Assembly (NCBI GenBank): GCA_001792895.1
Contig: MARA01000006.1
Location: 1,922,001-1,986,000 of the forward strand
Reading direction: 5' to 3'
DNA: 64,000 nucleotides
DNA from: Lentinus brumalis
Taxonomy: Eukaryota > Basidiomycota > Agaricomycetes > Polyporales > Polyporaceae
The notes below the pieces were generated by a model, which saw only the letters and a list, made by a program, of their open reading frames with translations, made no database searches and had not been told where the DNA came from. Positions 58,282 through 64,000 of this stretch are shown in pieces; position 1 is the stretch's first letter, and the number at the start of each line of letters is the position of its first letter. The position numbers and the translations under genes were made by a program.

Positions 58282-60000
58282 GTGAGTATCTACTTCTCTC
58301 TCCTTCTCGATGCACACTGACGTCTCGTTCGCGACTCATTTCAGGCGGCCGACCGACGCGTCCCAGCCACGCGTCGGATACGAATCCACGCGTCTCGCGC
58401 CGTCCCGGGCACCCGCCTTCCGACCTTCGTATCCTCGCCGCACCTCTCCCAAACGACCTGAAACGCTCGGAAAGCCTCCACTTAACGCTGGCGACAATAA
58501 CGCAGTCTCCGGGCGACGTGCCGGGACGATCAAACCTCCCTTCCTCCCCACACTTCCAAGTACTCCGCCCTCGAATCCACCACTGACATGTCCCAACTAC
58601 GCCTCGCCCCGAATGCCGTCAAACTCCGGACTTATACTACACGAACGCCAGGCGTTCTGCGTCCGCCATCCCATCCCCGTTCAGCGCGGCTTCGCTGTGC
58701 GCCGTCTGCACGCGTTCATGCAGCTCCGCCGACTTGCCACGGCTCCTGCCCATGCATATCCCGATAAACCCGCCCACAACCCTCACTACAGTACGCGCGA
58801 ACACCACAGATCCTTCCCCATCCGTCTCGCATCGATCCGGAGAGCCTCGAAACTCGACCGAAAGCTCGCTTCCACCGGGCACCACCACTCAAACCCGCCA
58901 TATCTCAGCGCACCATCACCAGGTCGCCGCAAAACGGTGCACGCAAGCCGCTGTGACACCAAGCCTTATGCATGCGCAGCGACAGCCCCGTCCGAGGGGT
59001 CTTCAAAATCGACTTTTCGTGCGATTTCATTGCATTTTCAATCACGACCGCCGACTTGCGGCCGCCCCCGCACATCCGCATCTCCACCAATCGGCGCGAA
59101 ACTCTGAAAGCACAGTGCGGGCACTCGAAGGGCGTGTCCCAGCAGTTTCACGCCGATTCGTCGAGGTACGATATTCCGTCCATGTTGCGTCTCCTGCTCA
59201 CGCGCTGACTCGATCGCCGCGTATCTCATGCAGACGTCGACGGACCGCCGCCAATTTCGCGCACAGCCTGCAACAACTCCACTCCACGTGCACGCACCGT
59301 CGTAGGCCTGTCCGAGGTGGTCTCAAACCCAGCCTTGGTGCGCGTTCATTGGGGGTTTCGCCCCGGCCATCAGGCTTGCGACGACCGCCGCGCACCCGCA
59401 CCCCGACAGACCGGCAGGAAACTCCAGGCACCACCGCCACGCACTCGTACGAGCGTGTCCCGGGCGTTCCGCTCCGATTCGTCGAAGTGCGAAGACCCGT
59501 CTCGACTCTCCAGGGCCGGAGGAGACGCAAACACGCTATGGCATATCTCAGCACGGCGGCCACGGACCGCCGCGAGCCTTCGCATGCGCGCTGTGCTCGC
59601 ACCTCACACCTCACACCCCGCATGCACGCTCGCAGCCCCGTCCGACGCGTTCGTCGCGACCGCCGACGGGTGCCGGCCACCGCGCACCCGTTCTTCAGCC
59701 AATTGGCATGAAGCTCTGGGAGCCACGTAGGTGCACCCGGCGGAGCGTGCCTCCAGCGTTTCAAGCGGACTCGTCGAGGTATGAGATGCCGGCGACATCG
59801 TGCCGGGCTGCTACTTACTCCCGCCCTGACGCGATGTCGACGTATCTGATTCTCAGGCGGACCCCGAGGGATCGCCACCCAACTCCGGACGCGTGCTGCA
59901 CGAGAACGACGCGTCTTGCACTCACCGTTCCAGCCCCATCCGAGAAGCTCGCGCAACCCGCCATTCGGGCGGTCTGACATCACGCCTCGACAAGGAAAGC
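58282..60000 (+). repeat. Degenerate tandem array, about 305-325 bp units, each with an intron-like element
   Basis: Plus-strand landmarks recur: TCGTCGAGGTA or TCGTCGAAGTG (about 59159, 59479, 59772), an acceptor-like TATCTCAG or similar ending at 58344, 58908, 59233, 59551 and 59856 (spacings 325, 318, 305; the first gap equals about two units), and CCCCGTCCGA-type blocks near 58670, 58985, 59306, 59632 and 59932. In several units the donor-like and acceptor-like sites bound a 63-78 nt element (58282-58344, 59166-59233, 59487-59551, 59779-59856). Intervening 'exons' are not in one frame, so no protein is claimed. Confidence 0.6.
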
Positions 60001-60144
60001 GTCGTACTCCGCCAAGTACGTATCGAATCCCGCCAGGCTCGGAAGGCGGCGTTGATGTAACCTGTAGACCTCGTCAGCGCCGTTTCGACACTCGCTGTCG
60101 CGTTCAGAAAACGGCATTGGCAGCAGCCCCAGCGGTGCGGATGG

Positions 60145-60396
60145 ATGCTGCGTGGGGGACCCATCGCGAGTCTCCCTCGCTGCCGCTGTGCCCAGCCTCT
60201 CAGCACTCGCCGCAACAGCGTGGTGGGACACCGTGAGCTCGCTGCTCAGTCGAAGACCTCGGACGACGCCTTCAGCTTCGACTCGGCGGGCGAGGTGAGT
60301 GCGACTGCCTACGCCATCCTCGTCGCGTACTAATCCAGCCAAACATAGACCCTTCTCTCCGGTACGTCGACGGCACTCTCCGCCGTCTACGGCTAG
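60145..60396 (+). CDS. Possible 3' end of an unidentified spliced gene
   Basis: A frame reading VGHRELAAQSKTSDDAFSFD SAGE meets a good donor at 60295. A 54-nt intron (60295-60348) contains a perfect TACTAAT branch point and ends ATAG. The next exon gives TLLSGTSTALSAVYG and a stop. Upstream exons are not identified. It could be the surviving end of the reiterated array just upstream, or chance. Confidence 0.25.
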
Positions 60397-63300
60397 CGTC
60401 GCGTCGCGTCGCTCCGCACGCGGCACCTTCTTCCACTCTTCGGGCTCTCGGACATGCAACCCGCCGACTCCCGCGCATTCCCCGGGCGAATCGCAATCCC
60501 CACACCCCTGCACCGACGATCCCGCCGCTCGGACGAGGTGCTCAGCCACGGCGACTTACGTGCAGCATGCCACACGGCACTCTCGCGCTCGCTGCAGACG
60601 ACTCAGCCTGCATCTGAGCTCCCCTCGAGCAATCACACAAGGCCCGAGGCCGCACAGTGTCGCGACCAGGGCGGCACGGTGCGAACTCGGCCCTCTGGAT
60701 GCGTCCGATCCTAGACCGACTCTGACATCAAACGCTACTCGTCAAGCTGCACACCTCACGGCCCGATCAAGGATCACCGGGGTCTGCGAGACGACACCCG
60801 CCGTCGACGGTCTCTCGCTTGGTACGATCTCCCGCGGGACTACAGCATCACCCCGGCTCTTCGTCCTTTACAGCTTCAAGAACTCCGTCCGGGCCGCCAG
60901 ATCGACGGGACGAGAGACAAGAGCGCGAACCCGTATGTAAGTACGCATATGTAAGTACGCACCTCTGCGTTATGAACCCACTCGCAATATATCTCGCTGT
61001 CTTCATCGGCGCACTGTAGCCCTAGCGATATCGCGAGAGCGTGAGACTTGTGTTCCACTGGCAGCCTGACACCGAGTGAGTCATGCGAGGTGCAGGTAAG
61101 TCGCTGCTCTCCAATCTCGCGGCGCAGGATCTCACGTACCGGATAGATTGCGATCTGTAACCGCAACGCAGATCGCCGTGCTCGCTCCCGGAATCGGGGC
61201 GTCGGCGTGTCCCTGAGTTCCCAGCAGATGGAAATGGCGGCGTGCCGACAGCTGTCCTGGAACGTCAGTTGTCAACCGACACGCGAGCGACAGTAGCACT
61301 CACGCGCTGGATCGATGCACTGCACGAAGTGATAACGCGTGCCGGCAACCTACGCATAGCTGCAGGTGAGTACAGATTTGTCTGCGATGTATTACGTACC
61401 GTAAATAATAGCTTCGACTGCGCTGTGTGTTCCCGGAGGGAGGTCGGCCTATAGTGCGCTGCGCATGGCCTACACAGTTCAAAGTTAGATTCACGAACAC
61501 TGCGGACTATGAAGTAGAGAACGTACCTGCCGTTCTGAGAGCGACCCTTCCTTGCAATGCTCACTTGCGTTTGTGTCTAGACATGTCACCAGAACTGCAT
61601 CCACTCATTCCTCGTGGAAGCAACTTACCCAGGAACTGCCGCAGACCGTCCCAGATCCAGCATGGTGCAAGCCGGCTGCTTGGCAGGCACTATTGGTACA
61701 CGTCCGACGCTCGTGTGGATGAGCAGAGGGAGCTGACGAGCGACAGAAGCCCGACGAGAAGGGTGATCTCCGGGCGTCTGCTAAGCGAGATTGCGATCTG
61801 CGCTGGCGGTGAGTCCGAACTTTCCGCATGTAGACTGAATAGCTGACGTACCGACAGAGCGCGGCCAATGCGAAACGTACCAGGAGTAAGTGCTGTCCGT
61901 ACGGGATCTCCGGAGGGTGTATGACAGCGGATCTGACTGTTTACTCGAAATCTGTGAGAAAGTCGGACTAGATAGGACCCAGGACGAGGAGCACTCACTG
62001 CGTTGGATGGGGATCCGGGCTGAAGGTAGGCTGACTACGTACATACGCCTATGATGTAAGGTCTGGATCTGGGCGTATCAGACGTGCTGCTGTAGGCAAA
62101 GAGGAAATGTGCTATTAGCATGTTGCAGATACAAGTTGAAATGATCAGCTCACCGACTCGCACGAGCCGTTGACAATAGACGTCTGGCGATCAAACAATG
62201 GCGGGAGCGGCATTCTTACCGTACAGGTGTTCCGGGACTTGGTGGAAGCGAGATGGATAGATACAGGACCGAGGGAGCGGATGCCGAGACTCATGATGAG
62301 CTCAAAGGGGACGTGGACACGGAGTCGATAGAGGGCGGCACAGAGGCGGCGAGCACCGAACAGTTAGGCGAGATAGATGATATAGAGGGGAGGGGAGGGG
62401 AGGATGGGAGAGGGGCAGCGGAGGATGCTGAGGCTGTCGTCGACTGGCAGGGGTATTTGTACTCCGTGAGCAGACGAGCTGCGCGTAGTTCGCGCAAGAT
62501 CCTCGATACTCCGAGAGCGGAGCTTACAGAGCTCTATCCCAAGAATACGTCAGCTGCACACGCCATGAGAAACCTGTCCGGATGCGAACCAACCAGGTAG
62601 CGACACGGGGGAGTGGGAGGACAGCGGGGCAAAGTGTGGGGATGCCCAGACAGCTGAAACGAGAGTTCCTAGCTTCTGGGTTGTTTCCAGACCCGCGTAC
62701 TTGTTAGGGCGGTGTTCGGGTAGGTATATGAGCGCTCTGATGTGATGGCGCATTTATTTTCGCCCGCTGCCGTCGTACATCTGCTCAGCGAGGCAGGAGG
62801 AGAGGGTCCCTCCACGGCCCTGTGTTCCGGGGTTATTCTGCTGCTTTACGTGGTGTTCCACCCATGATCGCCATTGCACTGGCTCGGCTAGTATGCTGTT
62901 GTTAGATAGGACCAGTTGCAGCCTGTCTTTTGACGCAGCTGTTCTGCAGTCAGGCCCGAGAGCTAGATAGGTGTGAATAGAGCATAGAGTCCTTCAAGGC
63001 ATCTGTACTCCCGGAACTTGTCAATATAATCCAGTAGTCTTGTAGCATGCTATAGCGACCTACAGCTGAGATGTTGAACTCGATGGATACTGAGTTCAAG
63101 CGGAGCGCACTGTATGGACAAAGTTGCAAAGTATCAAAGCGCCCAGCGGTAGTGTTGCCTCGTGCCGGCGATCCGCCGCTCTGTGTTGCCTCGTGCCGGC
63201 GATCCGCCGCTCTGCTCATTGCATTATCGCACATCCCGCGTTCCTGAAGCTCTTATGGCATGTCTGTAGCCCTGAACACATGAGCACTGCCGCTCCGAGC

Positions 63301-63999
63301 CGCAAGGACCTTGCGATTCAAGTTGTCCAATGCGGTAACTCGTCGAGGGGTGCTAAGCTGCAAGCCTGCTCTGCTGACTTTACTCAGCATACATGAGGCC
63401 TCTGTCTGCGCTGATTGCCCGTGTTCATGCAGATTACTTAGACGGAGGTATTCCAATGCTATTTCTGAGCCCAGACCCACGTCTACCCACAAGGTCACCA
63501 GCTTGATACGTAAGCATGCTTGAGGTGGATGTTTAACTCGCTTGCCGTGGCTAAGCGGCCGCTATCAGCCGCAATTAGTCGCTACCAGGGCTCCCAGCTC
63601 TGTGTGCCACGTCAACTCTGACCACGACACCCACCATCCCCCTCGCACAACCCATTCTGCTCGCAAGTTCCTCGAACTCCCGTCGAATTCAATCTTCTCA
63701 ATTATGCCGTCTCAACACGATGTATTCTGCCGTGTTGGGTTTCATAAGTACTCTACGCTCGCCGTTGTGAGCTGCGACCGCCCCACTCCCATGCTCCTCG
63801 CCCCGGGTGTCAACCATCAACTAGTCCTGCTCTCCAGTAAGTATGTATGCTTGCGCCTTGGAACAACCTGAGTCTGGTCTCCCAAGGAGCGGTTGGCCTC
63901 GAGCCTGGCTGCGTACTGAAGACCGAACGACAGTGTCCGTTCGAGTGTCGACCTGTGCCTGCAGGAGACGGTGAGTACTGCAGGATCCTGTATGACTAT
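60397..63999. other. Terminal region, no supported gene
   Basis: Several GTGAGT/GTAAGT sites and acceptor-like sites occur, and short similar stretches recur (AGCACTCACGCGCTGGAT near 61293 and AGCACTCACTGCGTTGGAT near 61990). Two candidate frames, 62253-62600 (acidic, then basic) and 63703 to the window end (MPSQHDVFCRVGFHKYSTLA), lack family features. The second may be the start of a gene continuing beyond 64000. Confidence 0.3.
63152..63213. repeat. 31-bp perfect tandem duplication
   Basis: Two identical head-to-tail copies (63152-63182 and 63183-63213) beginning GTGTTGCCTCGTGCC and ending GCCGCTCT. Confidence 0.9.
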
Positions 64000-64000
64000 C

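Noticed and set aside
58734..59711. 325-residue plus-strand ORF and other long frames at 57-60 kb
   Set aside because: Open because of GC/C-rich composition; they cross the repeat units and their intron-like elements, and contain no recognisable domain.

Overview
The window looks like chromosomal DNA of an agaricomycete (mushroom or polypore type) basidiomycete. Genes are split by short introns, mostly 50-75 nt, with GTRNGY donors, CTNAY branch points and YAG acceptors. Both strands are densely used. Several families are typical of Agaricomycetes: a DUF6534 seven-helix membrane protein, a CigA/O-fucosyltransferase-like type II membrane protein, tandem old yellow enzymes, a Cps1-like polysaccharide synthase and an Mga2/Spt23 regulator. 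I recognised no tRNA, rRNA, CRISPR or complete transposon.

Layout: 1-1967 (-) is the 3' part of a Nup50/Nup2-type nucleoporin. 3251-7677 (+) is an Mga2/Spt23 membrane-tethered transcription factor. 9270-10006 (+) is a DJ-1/PfpI protein. 10438-12028 (-) is a probable Rec114 meiotic recombination protein. 12291-13955 (-) is a CigA-like glycosyltransferase. 14544-15587 (+) and 20852-22090 (+) are two paralogs of an unnamed family. They flank two tandem old yellow enzymes (15652-17076 and 18064-19496, both -). 22223-23215 (-) is the C-terminal part of a GMC oxidoreductase. It meets the C-terminal scrap of a TauD-type (xanthine dioxygenase-like) gene. 23688-26261 (-) is a purine (NAT/NCS2) permease, 26898-28622 (-) is DUF6534, and 29226-30116 (+) is a decayed xanthine dioxygenase-like pseudogene.

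The most unusual part is about 31-48 kb. Five members of one family of double-homeodomain genes lie there (31.1-31.4, 32.3-33.6, 41.4-42.5, 43.0-44.0 and 47.0-47.9 kb). They are mixed with three copies of an isochorismatase-type hydrolase gene and two copies of a very small gene. In every homeodomain that can be read, a phase-2 intron splits the codon of the invariant helix-3 tryptophan. One member also carries a perfect Zn(II)2Cys6 cluster upstream of its two homeodomains. Two members look intact. The others carry a nonsense codon, a truncation, or a lost Trp plus a frame lesion, so the locus appears to be a birth-and-death array of putative DNA-binding regulators. A transmembrane protein (36.7-38.4 kb) and an Ayr1-like short-chain dehydrogenase (44.7-45.7 kb) sit inside or beside it.

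After the array come a multicopy-type hypothetical protein (48.5-49.4 kb), an intact single-exon phosphoribosylformylglycinamidine synthase (50146-54216, +) and a family 2 glycosyltransferase (55219 to about 56745, -). From about 57 kb to the end no solid gene is visible. Between 58.2 and 60.0 kb there is a degenerate array of about 0.31-0.325 kb units, each with an intron-like element.

A technical point: five otherwise healthy genes are each out of frame by exactly one missing base in a G/C run. This may be base-level assembly error rather than biology, and it matters for every pseudogene call here.
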